The notes: generated by a model from the letters alone, not told the origin. Counted from the first letter of the stretch, positions 43,733 to 55,664 are shown. The stretch is DNA of 64,000 nt from Leuctra nigra (GCA_934045905.1 OW203769.1:14353705-14417704), one strand, 5' to 3'. Made by a program: numbers and translations.

Positions 43733-45723
43733 GGCTCTGTTCCCGGGAACCGACTCTACTTATCGACACGTATCGACGGTTGACAACCAATGTCGATGGA
43801 TGGACTGGGAATGCAGGAGCCGACTATACAAGCCGGCTCTGTTCCCGGGAACCGACTCTACTTATCGACACGTATCGACGGTTGACAACCAATGTCGATG
43901 GATGGACTGGGAATGCAGGAGCCGACTATACAAGCCGGCTCTGTTCCCGGGAACCGACTCTACTTATCGACACGTATCGACGGTTGACAACCAATGTCGA
44001 TGGATGGACTGGGAATGCAGGAGCCGACTATACAAGCCGGCTCTGTTCCCGGGAACCGACTCTACTTATCGACACGTATCGACGGATGACAACCTATGTC
44101 GATGGATGGACTGGGAATGCAGGAGCCGACTATACAAGCCGGCTCTGTTCCCGGGAACCGACTCTACTTATCGACACGTATCGACGGTTGACAACCAATG
44201 TCGATGGATGGACTGGGAATGCAGGAGCCGACTATACAAGCCGGCTCTGTTCCCGGGAACCGACTCTACTTATCGACACGTATCGACGGTTGACAACCAA
44301 TGTCGATGGATGGACTGGGAATGCAGGAGCCGACTATACAAGCCGGCTCTGTTCCCGGGAACCGACTCTACTTATCGACACGTATCGACGGTTGACAACC
44401 AATGTCGATGGATGGACTGGGAATGCAGGAGCCGACTATACAAGCCGGCTCTGTTCCCGGGAACCGACTCTACTTATCGACACGTATCGACGGTTGACAA
44501 CCAATGTCGATGGATGGACTGGGAATGCAGGAGCCGACTATACAAGCCGGCTCTGTTCCCGGGAACCGACTCTACTTATCGACACGTATCGACGGATGAC
44601 AACCAATGTCGATGGATGGACTGGAAATGCAGGAGCCGACTATACAAGCCGGCTCTGTTCCCGGGAACCGACTCTACTTATCGACACGTATCGACGGTTG
44701 ACAACCAATGTCGATGGATGGACTGGGAATGCAGGAGCCGACTATACAAGCCGGCTCTGTTCCCGGGAACCGACTCTACTTATCGACACGTATCGACGGT
44801 TGACAACCAATGTCGATGGATGGACTGGGAATGCAGGAGCCGACTATACAAGCCGGCTCTGTTCCCGGGAACCGACTCTACTTATCGACACGTATCGACG
44901 GATGACAACCTATGTCGATGGATGGACTGGGAATGCAGGAGCCGACTATACAAGCCGGCTCTGTTCCCGGGAACCGACTCTACTTATCGACACGTATCGA
45001 CGGTTGACAACCAATGTCGATGGATGGACTGGGAATGCAGGAGCCGACTATACAAGCCGGCTCTGTTCCCGGGAACCGACTCTACTTATCGACACGTATC
45101 GACGGATGACAACCTATGTCGATGGATGGACTGGGAATGCAGGAGCCGACTATACAAGCCGGCTCTGTTCCCGGGAACCGACTCTACTTATCGACACGTA
45201 TCGACGGATGACAACCTATGTCGATGGATGGACTGGGAATGCAGGAGCCGACTATACAAGCCGGCTCTGTTCCCGGGAACCGACTCTACTTATCGACACG
45301 TATCGACGGTTGACAACCAATGTCGATGGATGGACTGGGAATGCAGGAGCCGACTATACAAGCCGGCTCTGTTCCCGGGAACCGACTCTACTTATCGACA
45401 CGTATCGACGGATGACAACCTATGTCGATGGATGGACTGGGAATGCAGGAGCCGACTATACAAGCCGGCTCTGTTCCCGGGAACCGACTCTACTTATCGA
45501 CACGTATCGACGGATGACAACCTATGTCGATGGATGGACTGGGAATGCAGGAGCCGACTATACAAGCCGGCTCTGTTCCCGGGAACCGACTCTACTTATC
45601 GACACGTATCGACGGATGACAACCTATGTCGATGGATGGACTGGGAATGCAGGAGCCGACTATACAAGCCGGCTCTGTTCCCGGGAACCGACTCTACTTA
45701 TCGACACGTATCGACGGATGACA
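43733..45723. repeat. 102-bp minisatellite, about 19.5 units
   Basis: Each unit reads GGCTCTGTTCCCGGGAACCG, then CTACTTATCGACACGTATCG and GATGGATGGACTGGGAATGC. Two linked variants alternate (GGTTGACAACCAATG and GGATGACAACCTATG), the second enriched toward the right end. Each unit holds the 12-bp palindrome GTTCCCGGGAAC. Since 102 is divisible by 3, two + strand frames stay open for 679 codons, but there is no start context, domain or splice signal and the array lies in a gene 2 intron, antisense, so it is not called coding. Confidence 0.95.
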
Positions 45724-45890
45724 AATATTGACGTTCTGAGTCACTCAATCCGCAGGCCACGCAGGAATTCGGCGAACAGCAGTTGCGGGAAAACATCATT
45801 TCACAGAGTGTGTCTGTAGCGCATGCGCACTGTGATTGCCACTTCACGGCGAATAACACATTCAGGTGCTACAAGCTCGCGAGTGTACAG

Positions 45891-46353
45891 CACCTCAGAG
45901 GTAGAAGGACGGAAGTACATTCATTTTTTTTGTCTGGGGCTTAACGTCGCACTGTTCTGCAGCGAGGCTTATGGCGACGGATGAATGATTGTGATGATGA
46001 TTGGGAGATGATGGTGAAGATTAGGTAAGAATGGAAGGTGGGAAGGAGGCGGTCGTGGCCTATTAGTAGGGTACCTTCACAGCATTTGCCTGTCGACTGA
46101 GGGAAAACAACGAAAAAACCCAGTCAGGAAGGACGGCCGCGGGAATCGAACCCGGGCCTCCGGAATACAAGTTCAGAGCGTTACCACTCAGCCAACCTGT
46201 TCCGTAAGTAATTTTGTAAGAGAATACTTCAATATAACTGTATTTATTGACACCAGTCGAATGGTAATTGATAGAGCTTGATTACACGATTCCAAAAGTG
46301 TGCAACACAAAATCGAGAAAATGGACTTCCGGCCTACTACCTCTGAGGTACAG
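45891..46353. mobile_element. MITE, GAGGTAGAAGG-ended family, split by a SINE
   Basis: The left end AGCACCTCAGAGGTAGAAGG and right end CCTACTACCTCTGAGGTACA are inverted repeats of the family seen at 968 and 32109. A SINE occupies the middle (45924-46200), after which the shared interior GTAAGAGAATACTTCAATAT resumes at 46218. Confidence 0.65.
45924..46200 (-). mobile_element. tRNA-derived SINE, full length
   Basis: On the minus strand the head reads GGTTGGCTGAGTGGTAACGC (A box) and GGGTTCGATTCCCGCGGCC (B box). The body carries CCTCCTTCCCACCTTCC and ATCATCATCACAATCATTC, and the 3' end CTGCAGAACAGTGCGACGTT then AAGCCCCAGACAAAAAAAA. Same family as 54450 and 58215. The head resembles Leu/Ser-type tRNA but is not a tRNA gene. 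Confidence 0.8.
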
Positions 46354-46504
46354 ATTTTACCAACCACAAAGCATTCACCGGACATGAAACCTGTTGTCAG
46401 TAAATCGTCCTAAAGAGTTTTAACCTCTGTTTTGCCACTCACAACTTTGACACAAGTTTTATCTTAGTAAGTGTGGGCTTTTCCAACCTCAATATACATA
46501 TCTG

Positions 46505-47375
46505 CACCTCACAGGCAGAAGGCGGGAAGTCCATTTTCTCAATTTTACGTTGTACACTTTCGGAATGATATAATCACGCTCTATCAAATGAAGGGGAGGG
46601 AAAGAACGCTATAAGTCACATTGGAGGGACTAGCGAATTTCCTCTTCCATGAGAAATCGTTTAAACTTTACATAAATATAGATAATTTAATTCTACATCA
46701 TAATATGCCAAGAAAAAGTGGGCAAGCTGAACTAATTTCCGAGATATATCACTTCAAAGTATTGCTTTTAGCCTCTATTTTAACATGGCAGCCATACTGA
46801 GAATGATTCTCGTACTACTTCAAAATGGTTTGAGACAGACTTCCCGGGATAAGATTTTTGTAAAAAACTGATATGAGGTTTATCAGATGCTCTAGTATTT
46901 TTTAAATTTTTTAGATATACATGTTCCTGAACGTTTTAGTGAGTTAAGAGGGTTTTAGTGAAAATAACTTGGCAACACTGTTTGAAACAGAGAGCTCAGA
47001 GAACAGCAGGTGCACTCTGATTGGTTGTTTAGGATTTGAGGGAGGTGAGAACTGTAAATGCAGTGTTGCCACTTACAGTATCCACAGCCTTCTAACAGAA
47101 CATTCGTGGTGTTTTTGAAGAAGGCTGTGATTATATCGCTTGTCCCTCCTTAAATATCGTTCTTTCCCTGTACCCTGGAGTTGTTGTCATCAGTCAAATG
47201 GCAATGGCAATTGACTGATGTCAACCAATACAGTTATGTTGAAGTATTCTCTTACGCAATGACTCATTCACCATTACAAATATGATTGGAAGAAGGCGGA
47301 ATCACTTGTTTATGAGCTCATCTCAAGAATCATTGAAATGGACTTCCACCCTTCTTCCTCTGAGGTACCTACAGA
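46505..47375. mobile_element. MITE, GAGGTAGAAGG-ended family, split by another MITE
   Basis: The left part (CACCTCACAGGCAGAAGGCG) and right part (CTTCTTCCTCTGAGGTACC) are the ends of the same family as 45891. The interior is interrupted by the AAAGAACGCTAT-ended element at 46590-47176. Confidence 0.6.
46590..47176. mobile_element. MITE (AAAGAACGCTAT ends), long variant
   Basis: It starts GAAGGGGAGGGAAAGAACGC and ends ATCGTTCTTTCCCTGTACCC. The ends match 41654-41872 but the interior is longer and different. Nested inside the element at 46505-47375. Confidence 0.6.
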
Positions 47376-47895
47376 CAGAGATTACCACTGGATATTTGAG
47401 GACACCCGCAATAGCGGACGCTCGAGGCACCTTAATACTCTCTATTCCTGTATTCTCTGCACGTTTCTGACGTTATTGCTGTCTATCCCTTCTTATCAAC
47501 ACTAAATTGCCAGCAATAAAACCATTCGAGTTAGGATGAATTCAGGGAAATCTGTCGGAATTGTTATTAAATGAAATGTCGGATGTTTGTACATGCTGAT
47601 ATGAATTTCCACAAAACAAGCAAGTTCGTAGTGTTAGAATCAATAGGGAAGTCTCGTGAAAATTAGATTTCAATCATGGATGAAAGTTGCGATGTTGCTG
47701 AGCACAGAAAAGCAGGTTATTTGTGGCTGCGGGACGAATAGTTTTCAATTAATTAATGTACACTGTTTGATTGATTTCTTCTAATTTTAAGAACGGAAAT
47801 TGGCATTGACATCACAGTTTGCTATTTTGCCATGGCAACAGAGTTAGGTATCACCATGGTAACACACTGTTGATTATTTGGAAATCACAGTTCTG

Positions 47896-48081
47896 AAGGC
47901 CGATGCACAATTGACGCAGACGGACGACGCGGACGGACGACGGAGACGGATACGATGTTTAGGTATGACATATTCACTCTGGCTGTTCACAATCGGACGC
48001 GGACGGACGACGATTTTAACATTGTATCCGTCTCCGTCGTCCGTCCGCGTCGTCCGTCTGCGTCAATTGTGCATCGGCCTT
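47896..48081. mobile_element. Perfect-arm palindromic MITE
   Basis: The arms of about 57 bp (AAGGCCGATGCACAATTGAC ... GACGGAGACGGATAC and complement) pair without an obvious mismatch around a loop of about 70 bp that itself contains GGACGCGGACGGACGACG again. The arms are rich in CGGACGACG repeats. No coding sequence. Confidence 0.75.
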
Positions 48082-48684
48082 GATTCTTCGTTTTTCACGC
48101 TGAAAGTTCCACGATAATTATACATGATTTTTATTTTGATGAATGAACATTTTTCATTTTCCGGATGATAAGTGTGATTGTCATTATTATCTGAGTCGAT
48201 ATTTACATATTTATACTGGAATATAATTTCACGAGACTTGACTATTTTCTACGCCCTTGCCTTTTTGCTGTGACATTAATAATTGACACTTTGACATTCT
48301 CTGAGTTTTTGACAGATGAACTTTGCTGACGAAACATTTCTATTGGTCCGTGCAGCATCAAAACGTCACTGTTGAGAGTAATTTGAACTAATTTAGATGA
48401 TTGGTTACACAGTACTTAATAATGGAACCTAGAGTGAAGCTTTCAATTATTGTAGTTTAGTGCTAAAATAATTATGGTAAAGGTTCATCTGTTTATTAAA
48501 ACTATTGGAATATTACAAATAGATTATTTTATTACAGATAAAACATCTATAGATGAGCTTGGATTTAATATTCAAAGGTCATAATTACATCATAAATCAC
48601 AACTAGGTGATAGGTACTAAAAAATAACGAGGGGAATGGTATCAAATAAAATAATAAAACATTATCAAGAAAGATAATATTTTC

Positions 48685-48845
48685 TTAGGGCCGGTATAAC
48701 CAAAGTTAATCTGAGCTGGATTAACTAAATATTGGACTAAATTGGCGGCACAGCCAATCAGATACCTCAAAATGAGTGAAACAATTGAATTTAATCCAAA
48801 AGTTAGTTATCCAGCACAATTTAAATTTGGTTATTCCGGGCCTTA
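48685..48845. mobile_element. Short MITE (CCGGTATAACCAAAGTTAA ends)
   Basis: The ends TAGGGCCGGTATAACCAAAG and TTTGGTTATTCCGGGCCTTA are inverted repeats. A second copy is at 53820-53938, sharing AGCCAATCAGATACCTCAAA. Confidence 0.7.
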
Positions 48846-49541
48846 GGTAATTAAATCAATTCATCTAATCTATTCAGATACTGTAAGCTGTGAGTGACTT
48901 CAGATGAAATCATCTATTGTAAATGCGAAATAAAGTTAGTTAGCTCAGTCCAACCTAACCTCACTCCACCAATCGCATCATGGCTGACAAAGCGACACTG
49001 TGTAACCACCACATACATCGCATGAGCGCCCTACAATGTATTTACTGCAGGACAATCATAAAGACTCTGCGTGCCGTCCAGACTTCATATCAGCAAAGTA
49101 CACAGAGAATTATTATACTTCATGCATGCATGACATGGTAAAGGATCAAGTGTTCAAAACGAAATTGCAACAAGGAAGTAGAAATTATCTAAAAGAATCT
49201 CCCAGAGCGTAATTTATTGATGTTCATATTTAGCCACGGCCCTCTAAAGGGGTAAAATGAGTTCCGCGAAATCACGGCCCCCTTGTCGAAGTATTCGCGA
49301 CCGGATCCACGTGTTGAAGAGGGCGGTGGGGACGATTACCAACCCAACAGACCCAACTTCCGCGAACCAATGTTGTTACAGATCATTTTCAACATATTTA
49401 GATAATATAGATGCTACAGGAACAAAGGAAATTTGTTCGCGAGATACCAAATACATTTTAAAAAATAATCTATAGATAAATATACGATGCTTTAAAATAT
49501 ATCTGATTTCTTAGGTACCTACTTTACGTAATAAATATCCC

Positions 49542-49920
49542 AAAACGCATTGTGTAACGCGTTGATAAGCGAGCATTCGTATTGCATGCAAATTGATATG
49601 CGTATGCAAGTCTCTGCTCTATAGACCTTGGAAAGAGCCGAAATGAAATGCGTCCAAGAAGCAGTGATAAAATATAGATGGCATTTCCTTCAAGACATTT
49701 GACAAATAATTCCAAACACGCATAAATTGTTCGTAATATGACAATAACTTTTGAAGATAACGACAGATTAGCCTGAAAATATACAAAAAAAATACCTAAA
49801 ATGATGGTCTCGATGACAATGTAAAATCAAAAGTTGATAGGTCAAACGGCTCCAGTTTTAATTTTCAAAAAATCACAGGATACTGTTCAAAAACTATACA
49901 CGGGACAGCTTCGAGTGCAA
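49542..49920 (+). repeat. Dispersed repeat (TGTGTAACGCGTTGATAAGC family), copy 1
   Basis: It starts AACGCATTGTGTAACGCGTT and GATAAGCGAGCATTCGTATT, then includes CCTTGGAAAGAGCCGAAATG and GTCAAACGGCTCCAGTTTTA. Related copies are at 52132 (5' fragment), 60944 and 62155 (minus strand). Non-coding; class unknown. Confidence 0.6.
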
Positions 49921-50259
49921 CATTTCATATCGATGAACAGAGTACGCGAGAACAGAGATCAGAGAACAGAGAACAGAGAACTGAGATGAACATAAGAGTA
50001 CGCGGTGACGCTCGCTGAAGGAATCTAGTGTAAAACAGTTGCAACAGAAGTACAGGTCGCAGCCAGGGGACGGTGAGACGATTACCGACCTCCCGACCCT
50101 CTCTTCCGCGAACCGCTCAACGACTCTGTCATTATCCGCGGGTAATGACGGGGTCGGCGGCGTCCTCCTTGATATAAGATGTCATGTAAGCAACTGCAGA
50201 TCGGAGGAGGCGGGGCGGCGAGAACTCAGTCAAAACAGCAGAATATTCATAGCTTGCAC

Positions 50260-50375
50260 GAACAATTCTTTTGTTTTATATCAGCAATGCTAAATTATTG
50301 AATTTTCCACCTGAGGACGGACATTTTGTTGGCACGTTGACGGGTCATATTTATAACTTCTTGGAGGTAAATCGA
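50260..50375 (+). repeat. Dispersed repeat fragment, second copy
   Basis: It matches 14345-14470: AATTATTGAATTTTCCACCT and TGTTGGCACGTTGACGGGTC. Class unknown. Confidence 0.5.
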
Positions 50376-51013
50376 TGTATTTTTGTAATGTAAGTGATTC
50401 CTCTTCGTACCTTACAATTTCCCAAATACCCATTAACTATAAAATATCTTCAAAAAAGCTGAGAATCCCAGCTATTCTGCGTGCCATCAAGATGGTGGCA
50501 GGCAACAATAAGATATGACATCACGTGCAAACTATGATTAATAAAAAATAGTTATGCAAATCTATTTTTGGGGGTTTTAATAAAATTGTGGATCTCAGAA
50601 ATGAGATGAATTATATTATTATGTAGCACGTTATACTAACTCCAGTCAGTGGAAATTCGGTAAAATGCCATAAGGGCATCTCTCAAGAGATCACCAAAAT
50701 GTGCCTAATGAGTAGGTATCTAAATTAGATGAACTGTCAGTACACAATATGTAGACCATGAAGGCGGTGAAATCGATATTAAAATGAAAATGTCGCTCCT
50801 CAAACTATAGATTTGAATACGATATCATATAGATTGATGCAGATGTATTGATAAGTTAAAATTATAATCACAGCTTCATAATGCCCTATTGTTAGAACAT
50901 GTATTATAGTTAATCGCTAAGAGGAAGTTATTAACCAAACCCACTCGACCCCTTCAACAACAAGTGTAATGTGTGGGAGGGGGAGATTCTGATGCGTCAT
51001 CAATTCAATTTCA

Positions 51014-51843
51014 AATTAATTATTATTATTAAAGCAGATTGTTTACAGCACTTCAGGCCGTATTCTGCATCCTAAATGCCATTTATCTTTATTTAAGAAG
51101 TCTCCATCGCGAAGACCTCTTCTTCTCATGGCAGTGTCAACTCCTTCTGCCCACCTCCTCCTTGGTCTTCCTCTCTTTCTTCTTCTTGACGGTACCCATG
51201 ACCAGGATCTCATTGGCAATCTTTCATCTGGCATCCTTCTCAGATGGCCATACCATAAGAGTTGCTTCATCTCTAAGTAATCCGTCAGTGATGTCTCCAC
51301 TCCCATCATTTCCCGTATACGGTCGTTCCTCACATGGTCGAGTATCGTAACCTTGCAGCATCTTCTCCAGTACCCCATCTCCATTGCTCGGACTCTTTGT
51401 GCCATTCGGGAAGATAAGGTCCAGATTTCTGATCCATAGGAAGCGCAGCTTTCAACGAATGAGTTGTAAATACGTGTTTTTGTCTTGGTTAAGATGACAT
51501 CGTTCCAAAGCACTGGGTGTAATTGTCTGGTGATCGCTCTTCCTCTGCCCAGCTTGTTCAGCACATCCCTCTCATCCGTTCCGTCAGCCGTCAATGTCAC
51601 ACCTAGATATTTGTACTCTGTTGTTAATCTTATAATACCTTTATCGGTTACCATGTCTTGACCCTCTCTTCCAATGACCATACATTGAGTCTTATCCATA
51701 TTCACTTCTAAGCCCCAGAAATCGTATTCTTCTATAAGCTTTCTCATCATGTATTCTGCGTCGTGTTCATCTTCAGCAAGAACCACCTGATCGTCTGCGA
51801 ATAGTAAAGAGTGTATATATTCTTTCCCAATTTTAACACCCAT
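51014..51843 (-). mobile_element. 5'-truncated non-LTR retrotransposon (RTE-like RT C-terminus)
   Basis: One uninterrupted frame of 266 codons (51843 down to 51043). It begins with the RT catalytic region HSLLFADDQVVLAEDEHDAE, where FADD is the active-site motif, followed by YKYLGVTLTADGTDERD (thumb region), SYGSEIWTLSSR and a basic C-terminal RRKRGRPRRRW motif. The 3' end lies near a TAA/ATT trinucleotide run (51014-51032), as in RTE-type elements. The endonuclease and first half of the RT are missing, so it is a dead-on-arrival insertion, but a young one because the frame is intact. It lies in gene 2 intron 2, sense to that gene. Confidence 0.8.
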
Positions 51844-53130
51844 CGAACTACATTTCCTAGACCAATTCTCTAATAATCAAATTAATAATTAACAAATTAA
51901 TAATCATTTAATTCCCAACTCTGATCTAAAATTGATCCAAAGCCACTTACTTCCCCTGTCCGGAACTAATTGTATATCTGTTGCCCTTGATATGAGGTGG
52001 AGGGGGTAGTCGGGAAAACACGGCATTATGGGAAGAACGTTTCCCTCATTATCTTGCTTCATCACTTCTGAAGACACTTTGCAAGTTGGCTAAGCAGTAC
52101 AGATCTGGACCAAGGTGTGTCAAATAATATCTAGAAACGCTCTGTGTAACGCATTGATAAGCGAGCCTTCGTATTGCATGCGAATTAATATGAGTGTGAA
52201 AGTAGCTGCTTTAAAGCTCCCTATCATCATTATCATTATCATATTCATTTTTCACAATTCGTGCTCTTGCAGGCCAGTAATTACGAAAACCATCACTAAA
52301 AGATCGTTCATGTTTCAACAAAAGCCGAGCAAATCAAAGTGACCCATATGAGTCAATACGCCATGTAATTATAAAATATTTCGTGCCTGTGTCAATATGA
52401 CACTTATTATTGCTGATTCATCGATAAATTCCGTACATTGGAGAAGTGTACAACATTCTTCGAGATTAGATAACCGTTTTTACTGCAACAAATTCCATTC
52501 AGCTGTCGGTTTTCCCAAAACGTTCGGTGCATACTTTCTAATGTCAATGATAAACTGTGCATATATTTTATATTGTAAAATGTTGTGAATATGTTTATAG
52601 CTAATAGAAATACAAATATTTTTTGTATAGAGTACTCACTTCTTGTGATATTTTCAAGCAAATGATCTAAAAAATTATGTCGAATGTAGAAATTGACAGG
52701 GGGTCAGGATGGTCGACCGTACTCAATAGAATCTACATAAATGGGCCCAATTCTTTGATTATTCTTTCGTTTTTACACCCCTTCCGAGAGAAGGGGGGGT
52801 GTATAATCTAGCAAAAAGTCTACATTGCTTGGGTGATTACTATTTATACGTTTTAACAATTTTTATGTTTATCAAAAGTCAAATTAAAAGTCAAATTACT
52901 CCGCTATTCAGATAATACTTGTCTTCAGAAGAATTTTGACAACCTAAAGCTGTAAAAACACTATGGAGCACTGTAAACACTATTATGGAGCCTTTTTGTG
53001 TGGATTATATTCCCCTTCTCTAGCGGTATTGTACTACTTCTTGGTAAAACAAACATATCATTACTGCACGTGCCAATGGGTGGGACAAAGACCGCGCAAT
53101 CAGGTGGCAATGTGAGTGACGAAGACAAAG
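51844..53130. other. Gene 2 intron 2, no exon seen
   Basis: It contains a fragment of the TGTGTAACGCGTTGATAAGC repeat at 52132-52200 and a short inverted-repeat element at about 52723-53030 with the ends seen at 33056-33985 (AGAATCTACATAAATGGGCC and TATGGAGCCTTTTTGTGTGG). No coding exon. Confidence 0.5.
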
Positions 53131-53300
53131 CACGTGCAGGTAGCAATCAGTGACGCGCCGTGAGTGCGACAGAGACAGCGCGATCACGTGGGCCGTGCGA
53201 GTGAGTGAGAGAGCACGTGCAGGTAGCAATCAGTGACGCGCCGTGAGTGCGACAGAGACAGAGCGATCACGTGGGCCGTGCGAGTGAGTGAGAGAGCACT
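53131..53300. repeat. 83-bp tandem duplication, two units
   Basis: CACGTGCAGGTAGCAATCAG recurs at 53131 and 53214. Units include GACGCGCCGTGAGTGCGACA and GGGCCGTGCGAGTGAGTGAG. GC-rich against its surroundings. Confidence 0.75.
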
Positions 53301-53819
53301 AGAGCGCTGCGTGTGGCTAATTGTTAGCGAGAAGCGACAGGGGTGACCAAACGGCTCGCGTCGCAACGTTGCCGACACGCGGAGCAGTGGGGAGGTTTGG
53401 CAACATGGCATGATGCAGGACAATGTGGACCACGAGAGAATCTACATGAAGGGGATCCATTCCTTGAGTTATTCGTGAATATTGTAAAACAACGGAATTC
53501 CTTGGGAATGTTCTAAGATCTAGTTGTATTCCTATTTGTCTCAAATCGTTCTGAAATTAAAGTGTATTTTTTTATGAGAGCCTGTATATTTATTTATTTT
53601 GAAATATTCTCAAATAAGGGGCAGATTTTTGGCGTGAGCATTTTAAATTGATTTACTTTGAATTTGGAATGTATAACGTTACGTTGAATCGCATAATCTT
53701 TATAAAATGCCAATTTGTTGTCCCAAATCGTTCACCAATGAATGGGCACAAATTTAGTGCAAACATTTTAGGGTTCTAATTTATTTTGGAACATTTACTC
53801 TTTATAGTTCCATAATCTT

Positions 53820-53938
53820 TAAGGTTCGGTATTACCAAACTTAGTCTAGACTAAACAGCCAATCAGATACCTCAAAATGATTGAAACGTCGAAGTTAGTT
53901 AATCCAGCACAATTTAACTTTAGTAATACCGGGCCTAA
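53820..53938. mobile_element. Short MITE (CGGTATTACCAAA ends), copy 2
   Basis: The ends AAGGTTCGGTATTACCAAAC and GTAATACCGGGCCTAA are inverted repeats. Shares AGCCAATCAGATACCTCAAA with 48685-48845. Confidence 0.65.
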
Positions 53939-54039
53939 CTTATTTTTTTGTAATCTCAAATCGTTCTCCAATGAACGTGGACATTTTTAGCTCGAACTTT
54001 CAAATTATCGAACAAAAAAGTTTCAAACTCGTATTTTGG

Positions 54040-54250
54040 AACGTTCACGCTCCAGTTCGTCGCTGCACCGCCCGCATCGCCACCGGCCATCGTCCCGACA
54101 TTCGTGCGGCGCGATAGCGGCAGTCTCCGGCAGCCGTGGTTCCCGGAACGTGCTAGCGTGCGCGCGCATCCACCGCCGCACGCTTCCCAGAAGGCGGTGA
54201 GTTCGACACCACACGACGCCGCGACGAGTACATCAACCCCCGTCGTTGAC
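54040..54250. other. Isolated CpG-rich stretch, function unknown
   Basis: About 210 bp rich in CG dinucleotides (GTGCGGCGCGATAGCGGCAG, GCGTGCGCGCGCATCCACCG) within an AT-rich intron. Frames of up to 98 codons are open on the minus strand but show no known domain, and no flanking splice pair fits gene 2. It could be a promoter-proximal island, an exon of another transcript, or repeat-derived. Confidence 0.3.
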
Positions 54251-54449
54251 ACATACGGGCTTGCTCAACAGCAATTGTGAAATCACTACGTAGTAATACA
54301 AGTTCAAGGGTAGGCGCCCGGGTTGATACACCCGTAAATGCGTCGTTTATCGGATTAATTTCAGAGAATCATAACAAATAAGATATACTTTTACGAAGAA
54401 CGTAGTTACTTTATTTACATTGGGGTTAACAACTGACACTGACGGTACA

Positions 54450-54706
54450 GGTTGGCTGAGTGATAACGCTCTGAACTTGTATTCCGGAGGCACGGGTTCG
54501 ATTCCCGCGGCCGTCCTTCCTGACTGGGGTATTTTCAATGGTATTCCCTCAGTCGACAGGCAAATGCTGGGAAGGTAACCTACTTATAGGCCACGACCGC
54601 CTCCTTCCCACCTTCCTAGTTACTCTTCACCATCATCTCCAAATCATCCTCATAATCATTCATCCGTCGCCATTAGCCTCGCTGCAGAACAGTGCGACGT
54701 TAAGCC
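54450..54706 (+). mobile_element. tRNA-derived SINE
   Basis: Head GGTTGGCTGAGTGATAACGC (A box) and GGGTTCGATTCCCGCGGCC (B box); body with AGTCGACAGGCAAATGCTGG; 3' end CTGCAGAACAGTGCGACGTT and AAGCC. Same family as 45924 and 58215, in the + orientation. The poly-A tail is missing. Confidence 0.8.
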
Positions 54707-54759
54707 AACATGACCATGACACTGCTGTAAAACTCGGCTGATAATGATGACGAGGAATA

Positions 54760-54905
54760 GGGTTGGAAGGAGGCCGTCGTGACCTATTAGTAGCAAACCT
54801 ACCCAACATTTGCCTCTCGAGTCAGGAGGTCTGCCTCAGGATCGAACCCGGGACCTCCGGAGTGCAAGTCCAGAGCATTATACTACCTGAGCCAACGTGC
54901 TCTCT
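54760..54905 (-). mobile_element. SINE head of a related family
   Basis: On the minus strand: GTTGGCTCAGGTAGTATAAT (A-box region), then GGTCCCGGGTTCGATCC (B box), followed by AGGTAGGTTTGC and a CACGACGGCC block shared with the main family's body. Truncated. Confidence 0.6.
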
Positions 54906-54999
54906 TAATTTTTTTGAGGGGGGGGGGGGGGATTATTATTTTGTTATGTGTAAAATATGAACTTATGCTTCAGTTTAAAAAAAAAATTGTTTATAAACG

Positions 55000-55298
55000 C
55001 CTATAGAATCATTTCTCCTCTTGATTTTGATGATGATTGGAAGATGATGAGAAAGAGGTAGATAGGAGACGGTTTTAGAGAACCTTCCCAGCATTTGACT
55101 GAAGGTTTTGCGTGGTTTCCCTCCGTCAGGCAATGTTGGCATTAGGCCACGACCGCCTCCTTCCCACCGCCCATCCTTAAACACGGGACACACCGTCAAA
55201 AGAGGGAACCTGCAAAATAAAAACGCGCACCCCGACTGGGAATCAAACCCAGTTCCTTTGGGTTACCGGCCCTATGCTTTAAGCTACCGGGGCGCATT
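55000..55298 (-). mobile_element. Mosaic SINE
   Basis: A tRNA-like head near 55230-55297 on the minus strand (GGTAGCTTAAAGCATAGGG and ACTGGGTTTGATTCCCAGTC) is joined to body segments shared with the main family (CACGACCGCCTCCTTCCCAC, in the opposite orientation) and a GATGATGATTGGAAGATGAT block. It looks like a composite or two adjacent insertions. Confidence 0.5.
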
Positions 55299-55555
55299 CT
55301 TAATCAGCAGGTTGGGTTGCCATACAACTCTAGCGAGTCCGAGTATCTGACCTATATCGTACTCGGACCGTTTTTATTTCGCAGGTTCAATCAACACATT
55401 GTCAAGTTATTCTCCGCGTTTTGATCATGACCGAACAGAGAGGCAAGATAAGTCCACGTGACCGCTGTCAGCCAATAAGAGAGCTGCTGGACTTGACAGT
55501 GTGTCCCACTCATCATCCTAGTTGCAGACGAGTGTCACAGTCACGTGGTGTTTAC

Positions 55556-55664
55556 CTGAGCTCCGCCGTCTCCGTGTAGCGCTGCAGGTGCGATAACGAC
55601 GTCATGTTGATGTCGCCGCGACGCCAGGAGACCTCGTTGTGGGCGTCGGGAAGGTCGATGCGTC
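55556..55664 (-). CDS. Gene 2 exon 2: middle of the Ig domain
   Basis: The acceptor is ACGATGTTGCAG and the donor GTAAAC. It enters in phase 1 (G|GA gives Gly) and leaves in phase 2. It encodes about residues 35-71: RIDLPDAHNEVSWRRG with the core Ig tryptophan (about residue 48), a likely N-glycosylation site INMTS (N at about 54), then the strand YTETAEL. Confidence 0.85.

Larger units (their letters stand above)
47376..49541. other. Part of gene 2 intron 2 without an exon
   Basis: It holds the perfect-arm palindrome at 47896-48081 and the MITE at 48685-48845. A block GACGATTACCAACCCAACAG with TTCCGCGAACCA near 49332 recurs in diverged form at 50079, so an unclassified dispersed repeat is present. 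No supported exon. Confidence 0.5.

Noticed and set aside
43692..45819. Two overlapping 679-codon proteins
   Set aside because: Both frames are open only because the 102-bp unit lacks stops in them. There is no domain, signal peptide or splice site, and the array lies in an intron of gene 2 on the opposite strand.
46130..46200. Functional tRNA gene (also 4345-4410, 54450-54520, 58430-58492)
   Set aside because: A and B boxes are present but the sequences continue into SINE bodies and the cloverleaf arms do not pair properly.
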